Positions 49,744-62,495 of a stretch of 64,000 nucleotides of DNA are shown piece by piece; position 1 is the stretch's first letter, and each line of letters begins with the position of its first letter. A program made the translations under genes and the position numbers. Under the pieces are notes generated by a model, which saw only the letters and a list, made by a program, of their open reading frames with translations, had not been told where the DNA came from and did no database searches. The DNA is from Ascaris suum (taxonomy: Eukaryota; Nematoda; Chromadorea; Rhabditida; Ascarididae), in contig CM024174.1 of NCBI GenBank assembly GCA_013433145.1, forward strand, positions 12,777,484 through 12,841,483. The letters run 5' to 3'.

Positions 49744-52700
49744 AAGTTTTTAAAAAGCATGCATAGAAAATAAAAAAAAGAACGCGATCAGAGAAGAAAA
49801 AGCCGTAGAATCAAAATTTAAAAACACACGTCCCACCATTGGTTATGCCAAGAGAAAAAACGACACAAATGAGCAAAACGATTCATGTAAAAGCACTGCA
49901 CACTGAACAGAAACGGCTTACTCGGTATTTGTGCACGAACTCCGCCTGCATAAGCCCGCTTCGTTCCGGATATGGAGCTATTCGACTCTGTAAAATCAGA
50001 TGTTTGCGCTCACAAATACGAATCTGCTTTAACAGTAAAAAAAAAATTGGCGATTTTCAGAACTCTCTTTTTTGAAAATCAAGATGCCTGCTTCTAATCC
50101 ACCTTGAATAATCCACCTTGAATTATATATAGCTCTTCATTCAATGTCAATTCAAAATTGCATTAGAGCTTCACAACTAATCGCTTCCTTAAAATATTCA
50201 TATTTTTGTGGAAGTTTACATTCCGACACAATGGAAACTGCTGATAGATATTGGAACAATTTGGGCGCCGAAGATGCCGGCATTCCAAGAACGTAAACAA
50301 CTACTCAACGGAACAACTCTGAGTAACAATTATTGCCGGATAGAAGTAAAACCTAGCCAACCTTATCTGCTTTATACTGAATTTCATGAGTTGCGCTATT
50401 GATCGTGAATTCTGTGATGAAATCTTGTGACGTGATTTTTTGCATATATTTGAATTTTTTAAATGAAAACTTATTCATCTTTGCCCACAAGGGAATTATA
50501 ACAACTTCCCACGGGAAGAAGTAAACGAACCTATGTAGCAATAGAGGAGATTAGAGGGATTTATGGAATCTGAAATTATTGGAAGACATGCAAATTCTGA
50601 AAAATGTAGTGCTATATAGGTGGAGGACCTGAATAATCAAAAGAGGGGGTACAAGTTGCAATGAAAAAATAGCCTTAAGGCATAAAAAAGAGAGAAAGTA
50701 TACAAAATTGGCAACTTCGCAAAGTGAACCAATGTTCAACAGGAGTTTACTATGGGATAAGAGGAGGGGCTGGAGTGGTATGAACGTCAAAACATGGTGA
50801 CGTATGGTTCTTTGAATAAACAATCCGAGCAATTTGAATGACTAACGAACAGTCATCAACCTGAGGTTCACAACGTTTAAAAATACTTCCACCACTTAAC
50901 AACCTCCTTCCTCTCACCTCAAATCTATTCAAATAAAATTAAAAGACGTTAAGATGCTGGAAAATTTCTCGCACGGACGGAGACGGTTTTCATGCACAAA
51001 GGTGCTGATTTAATGAGCTTTCTAATGTGCAAAATTACGTTGAAAAACAAAAGACTTGGGATTTGCATGACAAATAATGGCGCGTCTGAAGGGAACGTTC
51101 AAGACTGTGGCCAGCTTTTTCCTTTACCTTCATATGTGCCCCGAGGCAGAGAACGTGAAATATATTTTGTGATAGATATGCAAAGTGGTCGCATATGCAC
51201 TATTTGTAAGGGTCTGCGTCGTAAGTGAAATAAATCGTTCCAAAACTATAAAGTATGATGAAAATTTTCATATAGGGCATCGTGAGCAGAGAACAATCAG
51301 GTTCGCGTGAACTGCGAGCTTATGTCAAACATTCGAAACGCCCATTTGGATGGTGGTGAAATTGGGATTCACTCAATCGGGAGGTCTTTTATCATTGCCT
51401 CACACCTCTTCCATGAAAAATTTCACATCTCCTTTTTGGAATCATATGCCTATTCCAACTGACTTTTACATCAAATGCCTTCTGCCGCCTTAAAATTTGC
51501 CGTTTGCTATATCCTTTATAACTTTATTCCCCTTCAAAAATATGTAATAGTATCAATTTCTTAGAGGTTTATTGTTTCTAGCAATGTTGAAGAAGATATT
51601 GAATGTTAAACCCTTGGCTATGTTAAAATAATACGATCTTTTCCTACATATGAGCCAAAAGCATTTTCAGCCCACAATGCGATCACTGTAGTGCAATATG
51701 AGGGGTCCAAAGAAAAGTTATCCCTGTCATGGACATGAAACAATGTGCAGGGTCCATAAAGCGTCATATATTCCATGTGACATCAACAGCAACTAGAAGA
51801 TGGATTCCTCAGCGATTTTAGGAATGCAAGCAGTTGGTAAAATACTATTAAAAAATAATCGATTAAGGCAGTCCTTGTGCTTGGACTTGGGATTTCATTC
51901 ATGAATTTATAAAATTTCGAAGTTTCACTTCATAAAGATAAGACTCGGGTATCGTGCAATGAAACTAGATATCGTCTTCTCGAAAATGCAGTACGAAAAT
52001 AAAACCACATTTAAACAAAGGCAGCAGAAATCAGAATGTCATTTTCAATGTGATAATCCCGATATCGACGGGGACGTCGCTAAGGTTAAAAATTCTATAA
52101 GAAGATAGCAATAGGGGAAATGAAACAATCTCATGAGAAATTTGCGATATATTTAGCCAAGAGAAAAATATTTTTCGCTCAACAATTGCGCGCAGTCGGA
52201 CAGATCAACATTACCGCTTTCAGCTAGCTGGTAATAAGCTCGCATATTACTTGACAACATTTCTCGTCACATACAAAAAACTATGCTTTACTCAGTAAAT
52301 ATTCGCCCTCAAATAAAAAAATACCCAATCTGGAATGAATGTAAAGTCACCCATTAACAGCGCTTTAAAAAGTGAAAAACGAAATAGCGCACCGGATGCG
52401 CAGTAGCGGAAACATCAACGCGCTGAGAACATTCAATGAGCGTGGAATGCTATAGAACGGTAAATAAAATGTTGACAAATATAGATGATACCTGTTTATG
52501 GCTAGCGACATGCGCTTATTTGGAGCCGGCTGGCAGCTGGCGCACAATGAAAACCCTGCCGCTATATGACGACGAACCGCTTCTTTTCCTCATCGAATAA
52601 TTTCCTATCAGCTTCATTGAGACGCCAATCCCACTCCATTACTCATTCACAACTGCCATCCTCTACGATAACGTTGTATTGGAGAAACGATACTTCCTAA

Positions 52701-55700
52701 AACAGAAAAACAATGAAAAGACATCTGCGTTAAATTTGCTATGAGTCACTCTGGTACCATTTCGCAGTTTTACTAGTTGAAAATTTCGACACCGACGCCA
52801 TTTCCGCATCTGCATCAAAAGGAAGCATGAAAGTTTTGGAAATAAATAAATTCTTGTGTAAACATAAGCACAATAAAACTACAACTCAAGATCCATGTCA
52901 CTGAATATTGGAGATTCCATTTTCTTAACCATGAAATTCTACTTAGACTAGAGAGATGAAAAGAAGAATTAAAAAGCAGTGGGCGTCAATGGAAGCGGCA
53001 AAACGGGGCTAGATGGGTTTAATATTGTAGCTTGATATAGCGGAATGAAATTAAATTGCAGCAGGAGGAACAATATTCTCCTTCTCGCTGATATTTTGAT
53101 GATATATATATCTGTTCTTTGGGGGACCGAATAACCTCCATGTTCTTTGTGCCTGAGGTCGGAGAGATTATTAATCTCAGAAAAGGTAGGGGGAAGGGCG
53201 GAGGGGAAAAGGTGCTGCCCTCCACTAGAATTCTTTTAATCTCACTTACGCCCTTTAAATTTCCAATCTAAACATTACTTAGCAACTTTTGATCTGCAAA
53301 AAGCAACACCGTTTTTGCAAATCCTGCTGAGGCAGAAACAGTGCTCGCCCGTTACTTCTGCATCCTGGAACCTCACAGCATTCATTCTCAATGCTTTCAG
53401 GAAAAGGCCTCATTAGCTGGACAACGCTGAAACTTCTGTAGGTGAAGGTTTTGGGAACATCATCTAGTGCATTTATTGAAGGTGCAAAGTGAGATCAATG
53501 ATCATTCAGTGACGAACAGACAAGTTGTCCATGGCACGAGAAATGTCCTAGAATGCATATAAGACCCCATTATTTGCTGCACAAAACAAACAGTCCATTC
53601 ACCCGCTATGGAATGCCCCTTGTGTGTGAGTGATTGCACAGTTCCTCTTCCTGACGAGCCTCGACTCCTATAAATTTATCTACAGAAAATGATTTTAGAT
53701 GACCTTTGGGACGAGGAAAGGAAATGTACTCCACCCCCCCCCCCCTTCCCTCCCTCCCCATCCCCCAAAAGATGCGAAAAGTGATGATCTGATATTTAGC
53801 ACCAAGAAGAAGGAAACATGTGAGTATAAAATGAGCACAGCAAACAATGTGTGTACAGTATTATGCTCACATCAAGCAATATTCACGAAAACAATAAGAG
53901 CAACAGAACAAACAAAGAAGTAACAACAGCAAGGTTCGTCATATGCGCAAAAAAGCGATTCACAAGTAAAAAGTCACTTTAAACAAGCAGATACCATTCA
54001 CTTTGACTCAATATTCTTCAAATTATGCAAATTTCACCTCGCCTTGATATATAATATCCGGAATAAAATCCCCCCGATTATAAAAATTTTCCGAAAATAA
54101 TGAGGAGATTTTATTGACGAACTGGTCTAACTGACGCAAATCACTCTTGCGCTCAAAATTCTGACAGCCATAGCAACAACGTATGAAACTTCCGACTGCT
54201 AAATTAATCACTTTTTTGAGTTTTATAAAGGAACGAAGAAGACCTTCGAAGGCGAGGAGGTACATGGACGGGGATATTTTAATGACATATTTATCAATGA
54301 GATTTGAAAGAGAAACATGTAAACAGCGAAACAGCACCGTAATGAGAATAAAAAAGAGTAAGTAAACAAATCTATACGCTCAAAATAAGGTCGGGAAGGC
54401 AGATAGAGACGAACGAGAGAAGGGACAATATGTGGCAGTAATGGCAGTAACAATATGACATGAATTTCTGTTTAAATGTTACTATTGCTTACGGTATTTG
54501 TCAATTTTAACGGTAGTAATCCCATCAAAACATTTTTAGAAAATCACTCTTCATCTGCTAGTGCATTTCGAATCGTTCTAAAATAAACTTATAATGCGTA
54601 TATGGCAAAATGATGCATGTTGCTATATGTTTGAATATATCGGTCAAATAGTTTCAACTCAGAAATCACTGACGACAAAATTGAGAATTTTGGAAAATAC
54701 AATGCGCGCCATTTGAGCACCTCTTGTAATAATTTTTAGATGTATTGATCAACTTCGAAAGAAGCTAAAGAAGCTAAAATTGCCTTAAAAATTTGCATGT
54801 ATTCTGCAAAACTAAGCAGCATTTGGCAAGAAGATGTTGAGTCATGGGAGAATTGAAGTATACCAATTCAGCTGAAATTATATCTATTGTTAGAATTGTA
54901 CCCACCGAACAACTATCCTAAGAAATGCAAAAAAAAAATGTTCAGAATAAAGTGTGAAGATTGCTTTTATGCAAGCTAACCGACACAAAACGGAAATTCA
55001 ATTAGTTGCGAAATTTATGCAAATTTTTTGCCACATTTAAGTGACCATAACTCTCTCCTCTCGAAACAATTTGACGAATTTCAATGTTGCTAAAGAAAGT
55101 CATTCATTAAAGAGCATTGTAAGCACTGAAACTTGTTGCTCTAATTTCGGCGATTCCACCATAAGCGGATGGACACATAAATGCGCATGACAATATCCAA
55201 AGAATCTCTATTGCAAATGGGAGCTTCCGAAAAACGCATAAAAAGAAATTCGCTATAGAGGATTCATAGGTACGACCGCGTCAGCTAGTAAAATATTAAA
55301 CCTGCATTGCGCATGTTTCCTGGCGACATATGCAACTGATTGGTTTAGTGAGAAGAAATGGAAAAAAAAAATTAGTCGAAATCAATAAGCGCATGTTGTG
55401 CCGATCCACTTGCCAGCTTTTTGTTCTTCGAAAAATACAGCCAAAACCACCTAAACAAACGACAGAGAATGAATGAAGTCGCACACTAGATTCAGTTCTT
55501 TATTTGTCAAGCCCTCCTCCCAGCCAGCACGAACTCTTCGCGTAAACCAACCAGCGTAATCACGGATGTAATTTTTGCTGCATTCAGGTGGAATGCACTT
55601 TTGACGCACCATCACACATCACTGAGCGGAAGCCGGCCGGTGGAATTGCTCAATTCTATTGAAAATGCTTCAACATGTTATCGAATGGCAAACTGTCAAC

Positions 55701-57309
55701 TATACTGTACGTGAAATGTTAGGTGCCGTTCTCTGATCGACTGAATTTCGAAAGAAGCCGTCAAAAATACGCTCATCCACCCCTTGTTTCTGAAGAGCCA
55801 TTTTCTTTCATCGGTTAGAAAACTTGCCCTCATCACCGAGCCTTTCCTGATCAACCTAATCTCGTGCTTTTCCATCGCCATCTGTCCGGAAGCCGCCACA
55901 ATGCATGGCTCAGTGAACCACGTCAATCTATTTATAAGCCGCATCCTTCCCCCTGGGCTAACCCTTTCCTCCTCATCGTTCCTCCCAAACTTATGGCGAT
56001 TTCGAGACGCTGCGAACAATGTAAGCTGTAGGGTCTATAAATGGGTAAATATTGCTGAGCGATACTCGTAAAGTTTGCATATTAACACCGATATTCCCTA
56101 TTTTGCAACTATGCTCTAACTCGGCCGCCCAATATTTGCGCAAATTGAGTAAGCATCAAAAATAACATTGGTCGAGTTTTGCGGTTTGCACTAAGCGGTG
56201 GGTAACTGTTTCAAAAGCAAGCAATTAAAATCACAGTTGCCTCGCTAAAAAAAGTAAAAAATAAATTCATTCAAATCATAAAATCAAATAAAAAAGGAAT
56301 AAGGTACATACGACCAAGACGATCAAAAAGCCGGCGTCAATCACATGATCGAAAGCACAAAAACAGATTCTCAAATTCTTCCGAGATCGAAATGCTTTCG
56401 GCAGTTCGAGTAGGCAAATGCACTAGGCTCTAGGATGACATCAATATCATGAGTATTGAACACTCCGATGATCCGGAAATGAAAGAAATTATAGACTTTA
56501 TTTAAGACTGAGACCTGGATAAACAACTGAAAACCTATGAGTTGGGACAAATTACGCCAATTTGAACAAGAGAATCTTATAAATCAGAGTAAATATTCTT
56601 ATTACGCAATCTAATATAATATCAGAGTAAATATTAACGGTTATAAGATATAAATAAGAGATCTAATTCAAAATGGCGATATTCGGATGATTTTGGATCA
56701 TAAAAGATTCCGCATGAATTTCAGAGAATAAAACAAAAATTTGATATATGATAAAAGTCGAAAATCTAGGACTGAATGAAATCTAAAGTAAACTTTTCCT
56801 AGAGGTTAAGGGGAATCCGTATAAAATAATGGATACCTACAAAACTGTGCATTGAGGTAGAGCGAAGTGAAAAAGATGCATTTTTACATAAAACGCTCGA
56901 TGTGAAAGGCAGCGAAATATTTTTAGGCAAAAATAATGTCGACAAAAACGTCGGCGAGAAAAACAATAGAATAGTTGAATTTCAGATGTGAATCGCGTAA
57001 GGAACACATTCCCCGCACTAAACAACCACTGCAATTAGTCATGTGAAAACAGCTCATCATTGAGTTATCAACAATACAATGTCACATAAGCAATAATTCA
57101 ACATCCCCCATCGTATATTTCAGTTTTTATATTGACAAAGATTTATTCCGTTTGAAGATATTGTTTCGTCTTCACCTTTCCACTATTTTGGCTCCATATG
57201 GCTAACAGAGGATTCTAGTAGTAAACAAATCGGGTGAATCGATATTCTTAATGATGTGGCTACAAAAACATTTGTACTGGATGAATCAAAGAGATGTTTG
57301 CATACTCAC
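49744..57309 (-). other. Presumed intronic stretch of the Ig gene
   Basis: No clear Ig exon was found by eye. A minus frame at about 56294-56430, containing KAFRSRKNLRICFC then VIDAGFLIVLV with a GTATGT donor, is the only piece with a hydrophobic run, and it is not convincing. A poly-C/T tract lies at 53729-53765. Confidence 0.35.
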
Positions 57310-57449
57310 CGATTTGCCACCAGGTGCCAGAATAATACCGCGTTTTGCGCGACCCTCTTCTAGCAATTGTCCGTTGGCCGACCATGAGATATCTGGTGCA
57401 ACGTCCGACAGCTTCAATTTATGGGAAGGTTCGTCCAGATTTGGTGGAA
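57310..57449 (-). CDS. Ig-domain exon
   Basis: A minus exon of 140 nt lies between AACTTTACAG and TCG/GTGAGTA. It encodes PPNLDEPSHKLKLSDV, PDISWSANGQLLEEGR and GIILAPGGKS. The P-P-N-Ø linker and I-S-W-x-x-x-G-x-x-L are typical of Ig (I-set) domains in hemicentin- or perlecan-like proteins. The usual G-x-x-V-x-L-x-C segment between linker and Trp is absent, so the domain is short by about 18 residues. A second acceptor at 57520 (ACTTTCAG) could start the exon earlier. Confidence 0.65.
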
Positions 57450-57985
57450 CTGTAAAGTTGCAATATTGAGGATGATGAAATGAACAGAGAGCTGCACAAC
57501 AACGAAACGGTGAATTCCACCTGAAAGTAAACAAGAATTTGAGTCCACGTTCCCATCAGCTCCCTACCCTCCTCTCCTCGTCATCTCCCTGCTACCAATA
57601 ATGGGGAAAAAATTGTTTTGCTCTATTAAGGTGAATAGGACGAAGATGGTGCGGTTACAAGGTTGCGCATTTTAACAAAATTAGGAAGTAATGAAAGCGT
57701 TGTGCGGTGCGAATGGCACACAACAAAGAAAGCATGTTTGAAAGATATGCACAGTTTGGTGTGTGCAAGCAGAAAGAGTCAATAAAAACAGCTAGAGCCG
57801 AGTTTTTCATTAGGTTCGATCGAAAATATCCATGGGTTTTATGTCAACTAAACAGACATCAACTGGAGTAGATTTCATGATTTAAAAGCTTCACATATGT
57901 CAATTTATTCCCGGAAAAACCACGAATTTCCAACGCAGTTTTATTTCAGTGCATTGTTTTCAAAACTAACATACCTAACACTTAC

Positions 57986-58060
57986 ACTTGGAAGTTTTTG
58001 ACGATTCTCCAGCTGGTTCCCCGCGATGCATTTATTACCGCCTGCATCCGTTGTTCGCGA
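57986..58060 (-). CDS. Ig-domain C-terminal half exon
   Basis: A 75-nt exon runs from TTGCTTATTCTGCAG to AGT/GTAAGT. It reads SRTTDAGGNKCIAGNQLENR then QKLPS, following the D-A-G-x-x-x-C-x-A-x-N rule for the end of Ig domains (Asn replaces the usual Tyr). A donor two bases earlier (CCAA/GTGTAA) would match the next exon's phase and give K-L-P-I-P-P-N-L. The middle exon with the Trp, expected between 58061 and 58800, was not settled. Confidence 0.55.
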
Positions 58061-58800
58061 CTGCAGAATAAGCAAACGACGTTTTCATCGTCGGATAGGT
58101 GAATACTGGGACCACCGTCAGCGATTCGGACGACCGTTCAAATGCCGTGTTATCTCAAATGAAATAAGAGAATATCAATCTGTCCAGCTCTCATTCTTTC
58201 ACTAACGCATTCACTCCTTCAACATCAGTAAATGAACAATTGGCAGCCTTCTACATCTATCTCATGTATCAAATAATTTAATTTAAAACGTAAACAAATT
58301 TTTGAGGAAGCAAGTGAAAAAGAAATAACAGCTGTGGATTATTTCTAAAATGTGATTAGAAGGTGAAAATTTCATAAGTTTCAACGATTGCTCTATAGCC
58401 GCTTCTATTAAGGTAGATGCTTTCCGGTTACAGCAGAATAATATCTGAGTCTGTCAATTATTTCAACGTATGAGAGCCTAGTGGAGGTTATGAACAAAGA
58501 GAGAGTGAAAATCGGTTGCTTGTGCAGAGATTGAAAATCGGTTTCGAAAGGCTGAAACATTAAGTGCACACACTAAAAATCATTAAACAAGTTTTTCTAA
58601 TCAGAAGATAAATATAAAGACTGCGACGAGCATTATTGCGGCTGTCAATAAACGCCGGAAAAGTCATCTTGCAATTCTCTTCTTTTCATATAGCTGCTTT
58701 AGAAGGACTTGCTGAAGTTCAAATGATTCGACGTATTTAAAAAGAACAAATATATCAGCTACAATAAACACCAAAGAAAGTAATTCAACATGTGCATTAC

Positions 58801-58904
58801 CTGTGGCAGCGGAGCTGAAAATACTGGATCGTAAACGCTGAACGGTTGCCCTGCGATAACCGTTTCCGTGACGATTGTATGCTGATCGGGCATGTAGGGT
58901 GGCG
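58801..58904 (-). CDS. Ig-domain N-terminal half exon, cysteine absent
   Basis: A 104-nt exon runs from GATGCTTTTAG to CACAG/GTAATG. It reads PPYMPDQHTIVTETVI, AGQPFSVYDPVFSAP and LPQ. It aligns with P-P-x-Ø...G-x-x-Ø-x-Ø-x-C-x-x-x-G-x-P-x-P, but the cysteine position holds Asp. The first two bases complete Thr with the last base of the 59345-59455 exon, so splicing between them is well supported. Confidence 0.65.
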
Positions 58905-59344
58905 CTAAAAGCATCAACAGTTTGAACTTCGTGAAACAGAAATCCCGCATATCGAAGACCAAAGCTAATGTAAATGTTAATCGACGATATATGGCGTTCT
59001 TGTTGTTGCAACTCAAACTCAAACTTCACTCACCCTTTCAAACACTTATCTATTAAACTTGGGAAACAATAAGGAATCACCTGGCAGGAAAATATGCAAC
59101 ATTTTATTTTTACTGGAGAAAAACATAATGTGCCCATCGCTTTGAACATTTAACTTCCTGTTTCATAGAACAGTATGGAAATGTTATTAATTGCTTCTGA
59201 GTGAAAAATTTTTGACGTTAAAATGACTTTTAAAATAAACAGAAATTTGCATCGACAACAATAAACCACTGGAATCTCTTAAACTGAAACTCGATGGGAT
59301 CGATTCTAGTAGGCTTCATGATATGTAACACCAAACTGACTTAC

Positions 59345-59455
59345 TAATAACGCTGAGACGGATGATTTTATCGACGTCACCAGCCGCATTCGATGCCTTA
59401 CACGTATAGTGGCCTCCATCACCATTCTGTACACTTTCGATTACAAGCGTTCCAT
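59345..59455 (-). CDS. Ig-domain C-terminal half exon
   Basis: A 111-nt exon ends ATTA/GTAAGT. It encodes GTLVIESVQNGDGGHYTC then KASNAAGDVDKIIRLSVI. This is the clearest Ig signature in the window: G-T-L-x-I, D-x-G-x-Y-x-C-x-A-x-N-x-A-G and the closing hydrophobic strand. It resembles hemicentin and related basement-membrane proteins, where the preceding residue is usually Asp (here needing a G from the upstream exon). Confidence 0.88.
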
Positions 59456-60190
59456 CTCAAATATATGATTTATTTTCGAATTACGAACTTTTTCGTTCCC
59501 ATTTCATCACTTATGACGTAAATGGATGGCTGCATAGCGCAGATATGGAGCAAATGATATATGTTGCATTAGACAAGCGGTACATTTAGAAAGTGAAGGT
59601 GAATGAACAAGAAAAGAGCACATATTTTTTATGCTGCAAGATGGCCAATTAATGGATTTAACCCACTGCGAAGGAATACTGAAACAAGCCGCTGAAAGCA
59701 ATTTGTCGCCCAGGAAAATGATAAATATTGAACAAAATGGCCATTATAAATGTCGGGAAATGATTAAGCAACAACAGCTCCATATATGCCGTTCTCCATG
59801 AATGAGCTTGATAGTCATAAGTGAACGACTAAGGGTTTACGGTTTACATAAGTGAACCTTGCTGAAAGCGATTTACGGGAAAGAAATGTAGAGGTTATAG
59901 GTAGTTAAGCCATATGTGCCGATAAGATTGAATTCATTTGAATTCATAACGTTCATAAATATGAGGCTTCAGATCTCCGGGACACAGTTCCGGTCTGTTG
60001 ACTGATAACACTGTAAGGGATAACAAGGCTTAATTTAGACAGGTGAAGTTGCTCGGAGTCGAAGGTTGCTTCGGATCTAAGTGAAAGTTTCAACACAAAC
60101 TCCAACTTACAAACTGATAGCGTTAAACGCTGGGAAAGCTGAATTTCAGAGAGGAAAAGTTGTCTTGAATAAAAAATTATAGATACTGAC

Positions 60191-60242
60191 CTTCACTCGT
60201 CAAGGCCACACTTTCGCAAAACAATGAGTAAACCGCGAAAGA
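60191..60242 (-). CDS. Weak candidate Ig N-terminal exon
   Basis: A 52-nt piece with acceptor GGATTTCACAG and donor GAAG/GTCAGT. It reads either SFAVYSLFCESVALTSE or, in the frame that joins the upstream exon, LFRGLLIVLRKCGLDE. Either could be the strand that carries the first Ig cysteine. The ambiguity keeps confidence low. Confidence 0.25.
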
Positions 60243-60597
60243 CTGTGAAATCCACTAGCAAAAGTGAGTTAATAACACCAATAATAGTTCAAACTTTCCC
60301 AAAAAGCATTTAATATCAAGCATCAAATGAGTATTGGGAATGGTGGAACAAATTCGAAGATCCATACCTAGTGTATTTAATCACTGATATATCAATGAAT
60401 TACATAAGATTCGTAAAACAACGGCGGCGCCATACAAACCCCAAAAGTGCTAATTGGTGAAGACGCTCTGCTCGTCACACAGAGATACGCACACCGCATA
60501 TACATACCCCATTCGTTGATTTCGCTGCCCCTAAAAGAATGCCTCAGGCAACAAGACTACAGCTATAGCGGAACTCGAGGCTGGGCCGTTATCCCAC

Positions 60598-60703
60598 GTA
60601 GAACAAACAGAAGCACATGGGTTCTAGCTTTGCTATATCCAACGCTTCGGGTCACTCTGATCTCAAACTTAGGGACGTCTCGCTTCGGAGCGACGAGAGT
60701 TTC
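60598..60703 (-). CDS. Ig-like exon, second cysteine replaced
   Basis: A 106-nt exon follows TTCACGTTGAG and ends CTAC/GTGGGA. It reads ETLVAPKRDVPKFEIRV, TRSVGYSKARTHVLL and FVL. It takes the place of D-x-G-x-Y-x-C-x-A-x-N-x-x-G at the end of an Ig domain, but F-E-I-R stands where Y-x-C would be. It starts in phase 0, matching the end of the 60779-60882 exon over a 75-nt intron. Confidence 0.5.
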
Positions 60704-60778
60704 CTCAACGTGAATTAGGGTATAAAGGTGATTCACTGTAATTCAAAATACTCACTGGAAAATACAATTCAGTTATAC

Positions 60779-60882
60779 CTGAATGGTCAAACGACCTCCT
60801 TCATTTGAATGTATCGATAAGATAGAACCTCGCGCACGCCACGATACCAAGTTACTTACGGCTTCGGATTTCAAACCAGCAC
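60779..60882 (-). CDS. Ig-domain middle exon
   Basis: A 104-nt exon runs from GTTAATTTATAG to TTCAG/GTATAA. It encodes AGLKSEAVSNLVSWRARG then SILSIHSNEGGRLTIQ. The V-S-W-x-x-x-G-S-I-L and G-G-R-L-T-I features are standard for the C and E strands of an Ig fold. Its start phase does not match the 61374-61435 exon directly, so a small exon or an indel lies between. Confidence 0.7.
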
Positions 60883-61373
60883 CTATAAATTAACAAGGTA
60901 TTATTTGATGACATTTGACAATCAGCAGCCCTTTAACTATATGATTGCCGAGTTAGCAAAGTGCATCGAGTTGAAGTTGATAAGCAAACAACTAGCCAAA
61001 TATTACAACTGCCACAATGGTTACACATATGAATCAAATGTCGATCTTTGCAAAATGTTATAATTGCGAATAGAAAACAACGATTCACTACGATTTCTTC
61101 CAACGGAATATATAATAGCGGTTTCTGCGAAATTATTTAGCGGATGCGTTGCTTCCTAAGTGCAAAACTACTCGCAAACAATTCTCCAATAAAAACTATC
61201 CACCTTGTTTTCAATTCTCACATATTAAATCGTTCATTACTGCGCTAAATTACAAAAAACAACAGTGGTATGAATAGATGGTTAGTAACTGCAGAAACAA
61301 GTAAACAAATGAATGTGCAGTCAAATTAACAAGCGAGCAAATAAATAAACATGTAAATAAATAAATATGCCAC

Positions 61374-61435
61374 CTGGCATTCGAGCACAACGCGATCTCC
61401 TCTGCCGATCATTTTCCAATCACGAGTTACCTTCA
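61374..61435 (-). CDS. Ig-domain N-terminal half exon
   Basis: A 62-nt exon (CTAAAAG acceptor, CCAG/GTGGCA donor) reads KVTRDWKMIGRGDRVVLECQ, matching the G-x-x-V-x-L-x-C segment with the first Ig cysteine. Its leading TG is completed to Met by the last base of the 61746-61840 exon. Confidence 0.7.
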
Positions 61436-61745
61436 CTTTTAGTGCAAGCAAAAATTTTCGTTTCAATTTCCCGAAAAATTTTTGCAGTGATTTAATAATT
61501 GGCAATAAATTTTTTAATGCTAACAGTGGAATAGTTGCGCGTTGTTTGTTGGCAGTCATGAAGTTGAGTAGTTTCAATAATGGTAATGAATTACTGCCAA
61601 AGGATTTTGTTATTTATGCCAAAGCGTTGGTTTCTTGCTTCTCAAACTTCATATCCTCCTCAAATTTATTTCGTTTGAAAGCCACAGAAATATGAAAATT
61701 CCAAGCAACTCGTATGGGAAATGTTCTTGAAAGAAAAACGCTTAC

Positions 61746-61840
61746 TGTCCATTTGAACAACGGCACCATCGATATGATAGCCGGCTTGATTGATGGCACG
61801 ACACTCATCTTTTCCGTAGAACGATGAACGATGAAGTGAT
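61746..61840 (-). CDS. Ig-domain C-terminal half exon
   Basis: A 95-nt exon (AATTTAG acceptor, GACA/GTAAGC donor) encodes SLHRSSFYGKDECRAINQAG then YHIDGAVVQMD, equivalent to Ø-x-x-S-x-x-x-D-x-C-x-A-x-N-x-A-G. It joins in phase to 62432-62495 upstream and 61374-61435 downstream, giving a three-exon run with consistent frame. Confidence 0.75.
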
Positions 61841-62431
61841 CTAAATTATATGACTTCTATATGCAGAGCGGTTACAAGAAAACGTGAACAAGAGCACAGG
61901 TAGAAAAGATGCGTGCAGAAAATTCTCCCCGTTTAATCACATAAAGAAGATCGAGTTTCTAGCCATGTGCAACCTTGCAATTTACGACAACATTTTCATG
62001 AGTCGTCAATTATATACGAACGAAAATTCAGAGCTTTGTTGTCACTTGTGCTGTAGCGCCACCTCGAAGTGCGGTCAAACGTGGTCGAAAGGGCTCATAG
62101 AATTTATGCAATCTTTGAGGGGAAGCGAATGAAAGCATCAAAAAATATTATGTAAAGAACGAAGTGCATCTCGTTGGTGGCGATGCAGGGACTGAAGTAA
62201 ATTTCACAACTTCAGTAAGAGAAATTTAATCAACAAAACAACTAAGGCAGTTGTCAAACAACAATGCAGTAGTTATCGAGGATGAATTTTCTCAGAAAAG
62301 AACTAGCACATAAACGCGTTATAAATCTAGTACCTCATAAAGCACAACTATGATAAAGATAACATTTCGTCATTAAATTTAACGAAGTAAATTTAAAAAA
62401 CGCTGAAAACATTTACATTTATAAGTAATAC

Positions 62432-62495
62432 TTGTGATGATCCTGTTTTATGAGATTCCCTTTGAAATACCATCGTTGTTCGGGTTTCGGATCAC
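62432..62495 (-). CDS. Ig-domain middle exon
   Basis: A 64-nt exon (CTAATTTTTAG acceptor, CACAA/GTATTA donor) reads DPKPEQRWYFKGNLIKQDHH. With a G from the upstream exon it starts G-D-P-K-P, the common G-x-P-x-P-x-x-x-W-x-x-x-G of I-set Ig domains. The exon before it, with the first cysteine, was not identified. Confidence 0.72.

Noticed and set aside
53729..53765. Poly-C/T tract as a regulatory element
   Set aside because: A simple homopolymer-like tract with no other supporting signal. A similar one lies at 33006-33022.
58080..58140. Minus-strand RIADGGPSIHLSDDEN segment as the missing Ig middle exon
   Set aside because: It lacks the Trp, no acceptor keeps its frame open, and its length does not fit the Ig spacing to the next exon.
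62020..62115. Minus-strand Ig-like text (FYEPFRPRLTALRGG)
   Set aside because: The exons at 62432-62495 and 61746-61840 join in phase and complete one Ig domain without it.
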